Assembly (NCBI RefSeq): GCF_029542205.1
Contig: NZ_CP113783.1
Coordinates: 4,145,001 to 4,209,000, forward strand
Direction of reading: 5' to 3'
Source: Pseudoxanthomonas sp. SE1
GTDB lineage: Bacteria; Pseudomonadota; Gammaproteobacteria; Xanthomonadales; Xanthomonadaceae
DNA length: 64,000 nucleotides
Position numbers and translations under genes: made by a program. Below are positions 15,862 through 25,459 of this stretch, piece by piece (within the stretch, counting starts at the first letter, position 1; the number at the start of each line of letters is the position of its first letter). The notes beneath the pieces were generated by a model that did not search any database, was not told the origin of the DNA, and saw nothing but the letters and a program-made list of their open reading frames with translations.

Positions 15862-16647
15862 CTAGGCGCGGTTTCCCCGCAGTGACGCCAGCGCCTGCCG
15901 CAGCGGCGGCTTGAGTGGCCGCGCGAACGTACGGTAGACGAACGATAGCGCGCGCCGTGCGCGCGGTACGCGCCACGCCAATCCTTCTTCGATCGTATAG
16001 ATACACGGCGCACAGGCACCGCAGGGCTTGCCGCGCAGCGGACGATGGCAGAACCACGTCATTTCCATCAGCGCGCCCCAACCGGCCAGGCGCGCCTCCG
16101 TTTCCATCGCGCGCTTGTCGATGGAGAACAGGGGGAAGCTGAAGTAGCGGAACAGCGTGTGCTCCGGCGTGCCGGCCTGGCCCGGCGCCACGCGCACGCT
16201 GCGATACGCGCCCGTCTGCTGGAACGCGACCACGCGCGAGGACAGCAGCGCCTGCACCTTGTCGTCCACGTGCACGCTCATCTCGATACCGTCCACGCCA
16301 TGCTGCTTGCAGAACATCGGCAGCCACGCGTACTGGCTGCCGATGTACATCCGCGTACGCACCTCGCGCAGCGCGTCGGCGATGCCGGCATCGGGCGCCA
16401 GGTCGGCGACCCGGAAGCGGCGCAGCGGCCGCAACAGCGCGCGCGTATGCGGGTACTGCGCATGCACGGCGTCGGTGATCCGCGCGATCGCCGCGAGTTC
16501 GGTGGGCGTCGACGCCCGCGTCGGATCTTCCAGGTAGTAGGGCGTCACCGGCAGACGATGCACCAGCAGCAGGCGCAGCAGCTGGAAGGTGGAATCCCAG
16601 CCGCTGGTCCACAGCAGCCGCACGCCTTCGCTTGCCGGGTCGTTCAT
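15862..16647 (-). CDS. QueC-like PP-loop ATPase (7-cyano-7-deazaguanine synthase paralogue)
   Basis: 261 residues from the ATG at 16647. The PP-loop reads T-S15-G-W-D18-S19-T, a variant of the SGGxDS pyrophosphate loop. Near the C-terminus, C200-x8-C209-x2-C212-x2-C215 (FCHRPLRGKPCGACAPC) exactly matches the spacing of the QueC zinc site. True QueC makes preQ0 from 7-carboxy-7-deazaguanine; the altered P-loop and distant sequence suggest a different amide- or nitrile-forming or adenylating role. QueC-like proteins also occur in Qat and type IV CBASS defence systems, but no partner genes of those are here. It is divergent from the diiron-type protein 261 bp away; that gap shows no recognised element. 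Substrate unknown. Confidence 0.72.
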   Translation of the reverse strand: MNDPASEGVRLLWTSGWDSTFQLLRLLLVHRLPVTPYYLEDPTRASTPTELAAIARITDAVHAQYPHTRALLRPLRRFRVADLAPDAGIADALREVRTRMYIGSQYAWLPMFCKQHGVDGIEMSVHVDDKVQALLSSRVVAFQQTGAYRSVRVAPGQAGTPEHTLFRYFSFPLFSIDKRAMETEARLAGWGALMEMTWFCHRPLRGKPCGACAPCIYTIEEGLAWRVPRARRALSFVYRTFARPLKPPLRQALASLRGNRA

Positions 16648-16908
16648 GTCGCGGTTCCTGCGGGCCGTATCGCAATGGCCACCTCCGGTTCGTCGCGGCG
16701 ATGCTAGCAATCCCGCCATGGACGTACGGCGGTTTCTCTTCACATCGATGAGCGCTGCCCGACGCCGCGCGTTCGTTCACGCACGCGTCGCGCATTCATC
16801 TCGTGTGTGCACGTTCTTCTCACGCCGGCGATCTCCATCATCCGTGACGACGGCGTGCACGCGCGCTTCCGCCGCGCTGCGCTCCGCCCCACCCACTGGA
16901 GCGATGCA

Positions 16909-17631
16909 ATGCAAGACCAGCCCTTGACCCGGGAGCGATTCTGGCGCTTCGCCGACGCCGCGAAGGAGGCCACCGAAGCGCTGGCCGTACAGCGCATGAA
17001 GGTCCTTCCCAGCCTCGACATCGCCGACCTGCGCGGCTTTTGCGTGCAGTACCGGTTCTTCACCATCGACTACATCACCGATCTCGCCCTGCTGGTCTCG
17101 CGGCTGCCGTTCGGTGGTCTGCGCAGCCTGCTCGGCCAGATCCTGTCGGAGGAGCTTGGCGAAGGCGACCCGGCACGCGCGCACCCGACGGTGTACGACC
17201 GCTTCCTGGCCAGCATCGGCGTGGACGAGCGCGATATCGAGCGCGTGCTTCCGGCGAACGCGCGCATCCTGCAGGGCCTCACCCGCGACATGACCCGCAA
17301 TCCCGTCGCCTACGGCGTGGGGCTGCGCGGCATGGGCGGGGAATGCCTGTGCCAGACCTACCTGTCGGTGATGTTCGACCACATGCGCGAGCACCCGTAC
17401 CTGCGCGCGCACGAGGACATGATCGACTGGGAGTTCTGGACGATCCACACCGGCGAGGAGGACATCGTCCACGGCGAGCTGACGCGCGCGGCGATCGACG
17501 AGTACCTGCGCCAGGACCCGAGCGTGCTGCCCGAACTCGCGCGCGGCTACGAACGCAGCATTACCGCCTGGAACCTGTTCTGGCAGAACATCCTCGATGC
17601 GCACGCACCGCAGCTGGAGGTCGCCTCGTGA
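16909..17631 (+). CDS. Iron-containing redox enzyme family protein (haem-oxygenase-like diiron fold)
   Basis: 240 residues, all-helical, resembling the TenA/PqqC/CADD superfamily and the haem-oxygenase-like diiron oxidases. The likely metal ligands are visible: E81-E82 and H92 in SEELGEGDPARAHPTVYDRFL, a Glu at 145 (GMGGECL), and H180 with D185 and H188 in FWTIHTGEEDIVHGEL. Such enzymes oxidise small amino-acid-like or fatty substrates (for example BesC, UndA, SznF). The ATG at 16909 is preferred because GGAG lies about 9 bases upstream. It overlaps the VOC gene by GTGA, so the two are translationally coupled. Substrate and product are unknown; a catalytically inert TenA-like role cannot be ruled out. 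Confidence 0.7.
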   Translation: MQDQPLTRERFWRFADAAKEATEALAVQRMKVLPSLDIADLRGFCVQYRFFTIDYITDLALLVSRLPFGGLRSLLGQILSEELGEGDPARAHPTVYDRFLASIGVDERDIERVLPANARILQGLTRDMTRNPVAYGVGLRGMGGECLCQTYLSVMFDHMREHPYLRAHEDMIDWEFWTIHTGEEDIVHGELTRAAIDEYLRQDPSVLPELARGYERSITAWNLFWQNILDAHAPQLEVAS

Positions 17632-18059
17632 ACGCCGTCACCGCCACGATCAGCCAGTTCCACCTGGCCTTCCCCGTGCGCGACCTGGACGAGGCCCGCC
17701 GCTTCTACGGCGGCACGATGGGCTGCCCGATGGGCCGCAGCGACGCCTCTTACCAGGATTTCGACTTCTTCGGCCACCACCTGGTGGCCCACATCGGGGG
17801 CGATGGCGAGCCGCTGCACAGCGGGCGCTTCGATGGCGAGGCGGTGCCGGTGCCGCACTTCGGCATGAACCTGGACCGCGCCGCGTGGGAGGCGCTCGCG
17901 ATGCGCCTGAAGGCTGCCGGCATTCGGTTCCACGAAGCGCCGCACCTGCGGCTCAAGGGCAAGCCGGGCCAGCACGTCACCATGTTCCTGTTCGATCCGT
18001 CGGGCAACGCGCTGGAGTTCAAGTCGTTCGACGATCCCGGACAGACCTTCATTCCCTGA
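17628..18059 (+). CDS. VOC (glyoxalase/dioxygenase superfamily) protein
   Basis: 143 residues from a GTG at 17628 that overlaps the stop of the preceding gene (GTGA). One VOC module pair: FHLAFPVRDLDEARRFYGG (about residues 10-28) supplies the first metal His, PVPHFGMNL the second, and LFDPSGNALEFKSF (about 121-134) the Glu. These are typical of small VOC metalloenzymes or binding proteins. Translational coupling to the diiron-type protein suggests action on the same substrate. It ends 3 bp before the convergent DUF938 gene with no terminator between them. The specific reaction is unknown. Confidence 0.82.
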   Translation: MNAVTATISQFHLAFPVRDLDEARRFYGGTMGCPMGRSDASYQDFDFFGHHLVAHIGGDGEPLHSGRFDGEAVPVPHFGMNLDRAAWEALAMRLKAAGIRFHEAPHLRLKGKPGQHVTMFLFDPSGNALEFKSFDDPGQTFIP

Positions 18060-18062
18060 GCG

Positions 18063-18661
18063 TCAGGCGATGCGCCGCCAGACGAGGCAACGATTGTTCG
18101 CCGGCATCGCGTTGTCTTCGACCAGCCCCAGTCCCATGCCGCGCGCCAGCGCATCGACCGCCTCGAAGTCCCGGATGCCCGAAGCGGGATCGCGATCCTT
18201 CAGCCACTGATCGAACACGCGGTTGCTGTCGCTGGTGAAGTCGCCGCCGTAGTTGAAGGGCCCGTAGGCGATCAGGTGCCCGCCGGCATCGAGCACGCCA
18301 TCGACGCCGGCGAAAAACGCCTGCACCTGCGGCCAGCCCATGATGTGCAGGCTGTTGGCGGTGAAGACGGCATCGAACGTGGTGTCGGGCCACGGTCCGT
18401 CGACATCCTGCTCCATGGCAGGCGGCGTATTGGGCCGCGCCGCCTCGTCCAGCCACAGCGCGATGCCCGGCAGGTTCTCGGCGCGATCACTGCACTGCCA
18501 GGCCAACCAGGGCATCGCGTTTGCGAAATGCACCGCATGCTGGCCGGTGCCGCTGCCGATCTCAAGGACGCTTCGCGTATCGCCGAAGTGGCGCAACAGG
18601 ACCTCGAGGATCGGTCCCTGGTTGCGTTCGCATGACGGCGCGAACGGCTTCTCCGTCGCCA

Positions 18662-18662
<1 letters not shown>
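18063..18662 (-). CDS. DUF938 family SAM-dependent methyltransferase
   Basis: 199 residues. The N-terminus KPFAPSCERNQGPILEVL (about 6-23) and the SAM-binding VLEIGSGTGQHAVHFA (about 32-47) identify the DUF938 class I methyltransferases; AYGPFNYGGDFTSDSN is also characteristic. The substrate of the family is not established. The ATG at 18662 shares its A with the TGA of the upstream NYN gene (TGATG), so translation is coupled; a GTG at 18665 is the alternative. Co-expression with a NYN RNase is therefore likely, though a functional link is not known. Confidence 0.88.
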
Positions 18663-19495
<833 letters not shown>

Positions 19496-19619
19496 GCGGG
19501 GTGACTCCTGTGCGGAATACGGCGCATTGTGCACCACGTATCGATGGCATGACCGGCGTCACTTGACGCTGCGCTGCATGCCGACGACAGTCCGGGGGCT
19601 TCCGCTTCCGGACCCCGAC

Positions 19620-21248
19620 ATGCAACGACGCGACTTCCTCGCCCTGGGCGGACTGGCCTTCGCCGGACTCGCCCTGCCCGCCACGCGCGTGATCGCTGCC
19701 GAGGCGTTGCTGGAACCCGGCGACGTGGCGATGAAGAAGCGCCTGGCCGATGCCGCGCTGGCGGCTGCGACGGCAGCAGGCGCAAGTTATTGCGATGTCC
19801 GCATCGGCCGCTACCTGCGCCAGTCGCTGATCACGCGCGAGGACAAGGTGCAGAATGTGGTGAACACCGAATCTTCCGGCATCGGCGTGCGCGTGATCGC
19901 GCAGGGCGCATGGGGTTTCGCGGCGACGAACGACCAGACCCCCGACGGCGTCGCCGCTGCGGCAAGGCAGGCCGTGACCATCGCGCAGGCGAACGCCCGC
20001 ATCCAGGGCAAGCCGGTGCAGCTGGCGCCCTTGAAGGGCGTGGGCGAGGTGGCGTGGCGCACCCCGATCGTGAAGAACGCGATGGCGGTCCCCGTGAAGG
20101 AGAAGGTGGACCTGCTGCTGGGCGCCAACGCCACCGCGCTGGCCGCCGGGGCCAGTTTCGCGGCCTCGCGCATGTTCGTGATCAACGAACAGAAGTACTT
20201 CGCCAGCACCGACGGGTCGTACATCGACCAGGATGTGCACCGCATCTGGGTGCCCTTCACGGTGACCGTAGTGGACAAGGCCACCGGCCGGTTCAAGACC
20301 CGCGACGGTCTGTCCGCGCCGATGGGCATGGGCTACGAGTATCTGGATGCCAACGCTGCCGACAAGTTCGCGCTGCCGGGCGGCGTGGTGGCTTATGGCG
20401 CGTCGTATGACCTGCGCGAGGACATCGTGGCCGCGGCGAAGCAGGCGCGCGCGAAGCTGGCCGCGCCGTCGGTGAAGCCGGGCAAGTACGACCTGGTGCT
20501 GGACCCGTCCAACCTGTTCCTGACCATCCACGAGAACGTCGGCCATCCGCTGGAACTGGACCGCGTGCTGGGCTACGAGGCCAACTACGCCGGCACCAGC
20601 TTCGCCACCCTGGACAAGCGCGAACAGAAGTTCCAGTGGGGCAGCCCGATCGTCAACTTCACCGCCGACAAGACCGAGCCGCGCAGCCTCGGCGCGGTCG
20701 GCTACGACGACGAGGGCGTGAAGACCCGGCGCTGGGACCTGGTCAGGGACGGCGTGCTGGTGAACTACCAGGCGACCCGCGACGAAGTGCACATCCTCGG
20801 CGAGGACGCCTCGCACGGCTGCAGCTACGCCGATTCGTGGAGCAGCGTGCAGTTCCAGCGCATGGCCAACGTGTCGCTGGCGCCGGGCAAGACGCCGCTG
20901 ACGGTGGCGGAAATGGTGAAGGGTGTCGAGAACGGCCTCTACATCCATGGACGCGGGTCGTACTCGATCGACCAGCAACGCTACAACGCCCAGTTCGGCG
21001 GACAGCTGTACTTCGAGATCAAGAATGGCGAAGTGGCCCGCCAGGTCGAGGACGCCGCCTACCAGATCCGCACGCCCGAATTCTGGAATGCGTGCACAGC
21101 GATCTGCGATGCACGCGACTTCCGCCTCGGCGGTTCGTTCTTCGACGGCAAGGGCCAGCCCAGCCAGGTCTCAGCGGTGTCGCATGGATCGGCCACCACG
21201 CGCTTCAACGGCGTCAACATCATCAACACCGCGCGCAGCCTCGGATGA
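19620..21248 (+). CDS. TldD-like metalloprotease with Tat signal, paralogue 1
   Basis: 542 residues starting MQRRDFLALGGLAFAGLALP, a twin-arginine signal, so it is predicted to be exported folded. The rest is TldD/PmbA family: SYCDVRIGRYLRQSLITREDKVQNV, the zinc motif H-E-N-V-G-H (HExxxH) around residue 303 and a C-terminal GGSFFDGKGQPSQVSAVSHGS. Cytoplasmic TldD pairs with TldE to cleave unstructured peptides such as microcin B17 leader and CcdA. The next gene is a close paralogue and the one after is TldE-like, so the three likely form a complex. TTGACG (19563-19568) before it resembles a -35 that is also kept before paralogue 2. Confidence 0.9.
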   Translation: MQRRDFLALGGLAFAGLALPATRVIAAEALLEPGDVAMKKRLADAALAAATAAGASYCDVRIGRYLRQSLITREDKVQNVVNTESSGIGVRVIAQGAWGFAATNDQTPDGVAAAARQAVTIAQANARIQGKPVQLAPLKGVGEVAWRTPIVKNAMAVPVKEKVDLLLGANATALAAGASFAASRMFVINEQKYFASTDGSYIDQDVHRIWVPFTVTVVDKATGRFKTRDGLSAPMGMGYEYLDANAADKFALPGGVVAYGASYDLREDIVAAAKQARAKLAAPSVKPGKYDLVLDPSNLFLTIHENVGHPLELDRVLGYEANYAGTSFATLDKREQKFQWGSPIVNFTADKTEPRSLGAVGYDDEGVKTRRWDLVRDGVLVNYQATRDEVHILGEDASHGCSYADSWSSVQFQRMANVSLAPGKTPLTVAEMVKGVENGLYIHGRGSYSIDQQRYNAQFGGQLYFEIKNGEVARQVEDAAYQIRTPEFWNACTAICDARDFRLGGSFFDGKGQPSQVSAVSHGSATTRFNGVNIINTARSLG

Positions 21249-21258
21249 CCGCCGGGCC

Positions 21259-21329
21259 GTAGGAGCGCCCTCGGGCGCGATGCTCTTCGTTCCGCCACAT
21301 AAGAGCATCGCGCCCGAGGGCGCTCCTAC
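21259..21329. repeat. REP pair (perfect 29-bp inverted repeat), class GTAGGAGCGCC
   Basis: The arms 21259-21287 and 21301-21329 are perfect inverted copies beginning GTAGGAGCGCCCTCGGGCGC, with a 13-bp centre. A single transcript would fold into a long hairpin between the two tldD-like genes. Confidence 0.85.
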
Positions 21330-21482
21330 AGGCAATGTGGGTCCATGTATGCCTAAAGTCATTTGACGCTGTCGGCACACGGGGCAAGAATCGGGGACGA
21401 CCTGCGCGGGGATGGCGCGGGCCACAACGCGTCCGTCGCAGTCCCCGCCTGCCCATGCAGGCCCAACCGGTGGAGAACAGCC

Positions 21483-23117
21483 TTGCAACGTCGTGACTTT
21501 CTGGCCCTGACCGGCCTCAGCGTAGGCGGCCTGATGGTGCCGTCCTTCTTCGGCAAGGCGATCGCCGCCGAACAACTGCAGTCCACCCTGGACGTCGCCT
21601 TCAAGAAGCGCCTCGCCGATGCGGCGCTGGCAGCGGCCAAGCAGGCCGGCGCGACCTACTGCGACGTGCGCATCGGCCGCTACCTGCGCCAGTTCGTGAT
21701 CACGCGCGAGGACAAGGTGCAGAACGTGGTGAACACCGAATCCACCGGTGCCGGCATCCGTGTGATCGCCAACGGCGCCTGGGGCTTCGCCGCCACCAAT
21801 ACGCTCACCGCCGAAGGCGTGGCCAGCGCCGCGCGCCAGGCCGCCGCCATCGCCAAGGCCAACAGCAAGACCCAGACCGCGCCGGTGCAACTGGCCAAGG
21901 CGCCGGGCTTCGGCGAGGTGTCGTGGAAGACGCCGATCAAGAAGAACGCGATGGAGGTGCCGATCAAGGACAAGGTCGACCTGCTGCTGGGCGTGAACGC
22001 CGCCGCGATCAACGCGGGCGCGGACTTCGTCAACTCGATGATGTTCCTGGTCAACGAGCAGAAGTACTTCGCCAGCACCGACGGCTCGTACATCGACCAG
22101 GACGTGCACCGCATCTGGGTGCCGATGACCGTGACCGCCATCGACAAGGCCAGCGGCAAGTTCCGCACCCGCGACGGCCTGTCCTCGCCGATGGGCCTGG
22201 GCTACGAGTACCTGGACGGCGACGCCTCGCAGAAGTTCACCACGCCCAACGGGGTGATCAACTACGGCCTCTCCTACGACATGAAGGAGGACGCCATCGC
22301 CTCGGCCAAACAGGCGCGCGCCAAGCTGACCGCGCCGTCGGTGAAGCCGGGCAAGTACGACCTGGTGCTGGACCCGTCGCACACCTGGCTGACCATCCAC
22401 GAATCCGTCGGCCATCCGCTCGAACTGGACCGCGTGCTGGGCTACGAGGCCAACTACGCCGGTACCAGCTTCGCCACGCTGGACAAGCGCGAGCAGCGCT
22501 TCCAGTACGGCAGCGAGCTGGTCAACCTGTTCGCCGACAAGACCCAGCCCGGCAGCCTGGGCGCGGTCGGTTACGACGACGAAGGCGTCAAGACCAAGCG
22601 CTGGGACCTGGTCAGCGCCGGCAAGCTGGTCGACTACCAGACCATCCGCGACCAGGCCCATATCCTGGGCAAGACCGAATCCGACGGCTGCTGCTACGCC
22701 GACTCGTGGAGCAGCGTGCAGTTCCAGCGCATGGCCAACGTGTCGCTGGCGGCCGGCAAGCAGAAGCTCTCGGTCGCCGACATGGTCAAGGATGTCGAGA
22801 ACGGCATCTACATCATCGGCGACGGTTCGTTCTCCATCGACCAGCAGCGCTACAACGCGCAGTTCGGCGGCCAGCTGTTCTATGAGATCAAGAACGGCAG
22901 GATCACCCAGCAGATCGAGGACGTTGCCTACCAGATCCGCACGCCGGAATTCTGGAATGCCTGTGCCGCGGTCTGCGACGAGAGCGACTACCGCCTGGGC
23001 GGTTCGTTCTTCGACGGCAAGGGCCAGCCCGGCCAGGTATCCGCCGTCTCGCACGGATCGTCCACCGCGCGCTTCAACGGCATCAACGTCATCAACACCG
23101 CCCGCTCGCTCGGCTGA
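21483..23117 (+). CDS. TldD-like metalloprotease with Tat signal, paralogue 2
   Basis: 544 residues from a TTG at 21483, chosen because it lines up with the paralogue upstream (QRRDFLALTGLSVGGLMVP twin-arginine signal) and has GGTGGAG upstream. The protease domain is nearly colinear with paralogue 1, including H-E-S-V-G-H, ADKTQPGSLGAVGYDDEG and GGSFFDGKGQPGQVSAVSHGS. This indicates a tandem duplication that also kept a TTGACGCTG promoter-like start (21363-21371; AAGAAT at 21386 is a weak -10). It is probably co-transcribed with the TldE-like gene 27 bp downstream. Confidence 0.9.
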   Translation: MQRRDFLALTGLSVGGLMVPSFFGKAIAAEQLQSTLDVAFKKRLADAALAAAKQAGATYCDVRIGRYLRQFVITREDKVQNVVNTESTGAGIRVIANGAWGFAATNTLTAEGVASAARQAAAIAKANSKTQTAPVQLAKAPGFGEVSWKTPIKKNAMEVPIKDKVDLLLGVNAAAINAGADFVNSMMFLVNEQKYFASTDGSYIDQDVHRIWVPMTVTAIDKASGKFRTRDGLSSPMGLGYEYLDGDASQKFTTPNGVINYGLSYDMKEDAIASAKQARAKLTAPSVKPGKYDLVLDPSHTWLTIHESVGHPLELDRVLGYEANYAGTSFATLDKREQRFQYGSELVNLFADKTQPGSLGAVGYDDEGVKTKRWDLVSAGKLVDYQTIRDQAHILGKTESDGCCYADSWSSVQFQRMANVSLAAGKQKLSVADMVKDVENGIYIIGDGSFSIDQQRYNAQFGGQLFYEIKNGRITQQIEDVAYQIRTPEFWNACAAVCDESDYRLGGSFFDGKGQPGQVSAVSHGSSTARFNGINVINTARSLG

Positions 23118-23144
23118 CCGGCGCTTTAAGGAGATCACCAGAAC

Positions 23145-24479
23145 ATGAGCATCCTCACCGAAGCGCAGGCCAAGGCCATCCTGGACAAGGTCATCGCGCT
23201 GTCCAAGGCCGATGAGTGCACCGCCTCCCTCACCGGCTCGATCGAAGGCAACATCCGCTTCGCCCTCAACAATGTGTCCACCAGCGGCATCGTCAGCAAT
23301 ACCGACCTGGCCGTGCAGGTGGCGTTCGGCAAGCGCACCGGCGTGGCGACGATCAACGAGTTCGACGACGCCGCGCTGGAGCGCGTGGTCCGCCGCGCCG
23401 AAGACCTCGCCCGCCTGGCACCGGAAAACCCCGAGTTCATGCCGGCCGTCGAGAAGCAGACCTACAAGGCCTCGCCCACCTTCAGCGAATCCACCGCCGC
23501 CATCACGCCGGAATTCCGTGCGCAGGTGGCCGCCGACTCGATCGGCCCGTGCAAGGCCGAGAAGCTGATTGCCGCCGGCTTCCTTGAAGATGGCCAGAGC
23601 TTCGTCGCCTTCGCCAACAGCAAGGGCAACTTCGGCTACCAGAAGGCCACCGCGTTCAACTACACCTGCACGGTGCGCACCGAAGACGGCCGGGGTTCCG
23701 GCTGGGTGGGCCGCAACCTGAAGGACGCGAATACCTTCAAGGCCGATAGCGACATCCGCACTGCCATGCGCAAGGCCAGCGAATCGGCCGAAGCCAAGGC
23801 GCTGGAACCGGGCAAGTACACGGTGATCCTGGAACCGGCCGCGGCCGCGGGCCTGATCTCCTTCATGATGAATTTCTTCGACGCGCGCCAGGCCGATGAA
23901 GGCCGCAGCTTCCTGTCCAAGAAGGGCGGCGGCAACAAACTGGGCGAGCAGGTCTACGACCCGCGCGTGAACATCAGTGCCGACCCGTGGCACCCGGGCG
24001 CGGAAGTGATGCCCTGGGACAACGAAGGCCTGCCGCGGGAGAAGATGGCCATCGTCGAGAACGGCAAGGTGGTCAACCTGGAGTACTCGCGCTTCTGGGC
24101 GCAGAAGCAGGGCAAGCGCGCGATCGGTTCGCCGGGCAACCTGCTGGTGGCCGGCGGCACCAAGTCCACCGCCGAGCTGGTCGCCGGCACGCAGAAGGGC
24201 ATCCTGGTCACGCGCACCTGGTACATCCGCATGGTCGACCCGCAGACCGTGCTGCTGACCGGCCTGACCCGCGACGGCACGTTCTACATCGAGAACGGAC
24301 AGATCAAGCACCCGGTGAAGAACTTCCGCTTCAACGAGTCGCCGGTGATCATGCTCAACAACATCGAAGAGCTCGGCAAGCCGGTGCGCGTGGCCGGCGA
24401 CGAGTCCAGCTTCGTGATGATGATCCCACCGATGAAACTGCGCGACTTCACGTTCACGTCGCTGTCGGACGCGGTGTAA
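23145..24479 (+). CDS. TldE/PmbA-like protein, partner of the TldD paralogues
   Basis: 444 residues, TldD/PmbA superfamily, preceded by an ideal AAGGAG. It lacks the HExxxH zinc motif of its neighbours (the region reads ILEPAAAAGLISFMMNFF), as TldE subunits do, and ends in a family-typical SPVIMLNNIEELG ... MKLRDFTFTS. No Sec or Tat signal is visible (MSILTEAQAKAILDKVIAL), while both TldD paralogues have one. If they form a heterodimer, it must be assembled before export and carried by the partner's signal, or stay cytoplasmic with unprocessed TldD. Confidence 0.88.
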   Translation: MSILTEAQAKAILDKVIALSKADECTASLTGSIEGNIRFALNNVSTSGIVSNTDLAVQVAFGKRTGVATINEFDDAALERVVRRAEDLARLAPENPEFMPAVEKQTYKASPTFSESTAAITPEFRAQVAADSIGPCKAEKLIAAGFLEDGQSFVAFANSKGNFGYQKATAFNYTCTVRTEDGRGSGWVGRNLKDANTFKADSDIRTAMRKASESAEAKALEPGKYTVILEPAAAAGLISFMMNFFDARQADEGRSFLSKKGGGNKLGEQVYDPRVNISADPWHPGAEVMPWDNEGLPREKMAIVENGKVVNLEYSRFWAQKQGKRAIGSPGNLLVAGGTKSTAELVAGTQKGILVTRTWYIRMVDPQTVLLTGLTRDGTFYIENGQIKHPVKNFRFNESPVIMLNNIEELGKPVRVAGDESSFVMMIPPMKLRDFTFTSLSDAV

Positions 24480-24486
24480 CGCTTTC

Positions 24487-24632
24487 TCCTTCTCCCCTCG
24501 GGAGAAGGTGCCCGCAGGGCGGATGAGGGGCGAGCGCAGTCCGTGATGCCTGAACCGTCAGGACGCCATCGCCCCTCACCCCAACCCCTCTCTCCCACAG
24601 GGACTTCCTCCGGTCGCCGTCGGGAGAGGGGC
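24487..24632. repeat. Dispersed intergenic repeat, inverted pair (CCTTCTCCC class), copy 2
   Basis: The left part CCTTCTCCC-CTC-GGGAGAAGG...GGATGAGGGGC (24487-24532) and the inverted right part (24571-24632, GCCCCTCACCCCAACCCCTCTCTCCC...) flank a 38-bp centre. Same family as 3501-3549. It sits just before the MoxR operon and may act as a transcript hairpin. Confidence 0.75.
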
Positions 24633-24650
24633 TTTCAGAGACTCCCGGCT

Positions 24651-25361
24651 TTGCTCCACTCCCGGCTAACGCGAGCACAATTCCTCCACCTCATGCTCGG
24701 CGGCGTGGTGACGGCTGCATTGACCAGGCAGGCACGCGCCGCCGGCGCCTACGACTTCTGGTTCACCCGGCTGAAATACGACTCCGGCGACTGGGACGTG
24801 GACGCGCGCATGCCGTCCAACCTCATCACGTCGCTGATCGACTACACCACCCTGCGCGTGGACCCGAAGGAACATGTGCTGGCGCTGTCCGACCCGCGCA
24901 TGCTGACGGCACCGTTCTGCTACCTGGCCGGGCACAAGCTGGTGGAGTTCAACCCGGCGGAGCGGCGCAATTTCGAGCGCTACGTGCGCAACGGCGGCTT
25001 CGTGTTCGTGGACGACTGCAACCACGACATCGACGGCCTGTTCGCCAAGTCGTTCGAAGCGCAGATGGCGTCGATCTTCGGTGCCAAGGCGATGAAGAAA
25101 CTGCCGAACACGCATGCCATCTATTCCTCGTTCTTCACGTTCGACGGCCCGCCGGCCACCAGCTTCGAACTCAACGGTTGGGGCGACGACCTGGTGCACG
25201 AATACCTGCAGGGCATCGAGATCAATGGCCGCCTCGGCGTGCTCTACAGCAACAAGGACTACGGCTGCGAGTGGGACTACGACTGGCGCAACAAGCGATT
25301 CCTGGCGGAGGACAATACGAAGTTCGCTGTCAACCTCGTGATCTATGCGCTGACGACATGA
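24651..25361 (+). CDS. DUF4159 domain protein, exported
   Basis: About 236 residues from a TTG at 24651, which gives LLHSRLTRAQFLHLMLGGVVTAALTRQARA, a short Tat/Sec-like signal; an ATG at 24693 would cut into it. Mature part: YDFWFTRLKYDSGDWDVDARMPSNLITSLIDYTT, then RYVRNGGFVFVDDCNHDIDG and a C-terminal NDYGCEWDYDW-like segment, which are DUF4159 hallmarks (a domain related to class I glutamine-amidotransferase-like folds). DUF4159 proteins regularly accompany MoxR/DUF58/BatA operons, as here, and are thought to act in the cell envelope. The exact role is unknown. Start uncertain. Confidence 0.82.
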   Translation: MLHSRLTRAQFLHLMLGGVVTAALTRQARAAGAYDFWFTRLKYDSGDWDVDARMPSNLITSLIDYTTLRVDPKEHVLALSDPRMLTAPFCYLAGHKLVEFNPAERRNFERYVRNGGFVFVDDCNHDIDGLFAKSFEAQMASIFGAKAMKKLPNTHAIYSSFFTFDGPPATSFELNGWGDDLVHEYLQGIEINGRLGVLYSNKDYGCEWDYDWRNKRFLAEDNTKFAVNLVIYALTT

Positions 25362-25377
25362 CTACCGAACCACCCCT

Positions 25378-25441
25378 GTAGGAGGGCCTTCAGGCCCGAC
25401 CGTCGATCCGCAGCAAGCATCGGGGCTGAAGCCCCTCCTAC
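25378..25441. repeat. REP pair, class GTAGGAGGG(C/G)C
   Basis: GTAGGAGGGCCTTCAGGCCC (left) and, inverted, GTAGGAGGGGCTTCAGCCCC (right) form an imperfect pair between the DUF4159 and moxR genes. Confidence 0.8.
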
Positions 25442-25459
25442 ATTGCCTCCCCTGACGAC

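Noticed and set aside
15862..16647. Genuine queC of the queuosine pathway
   Set aside because: Zinc-site spacing matches but the PP-loop is SGWDST instead of SGGxDS and the rest is too divergent; no queD or queE adjacent.
15862..18059. Qat or type IV CBASS defence system
   Set aside because: Only a QueC-like protein is present; the ATPase, nuclease, cyclase or TGT-like partners of those systems are absent.
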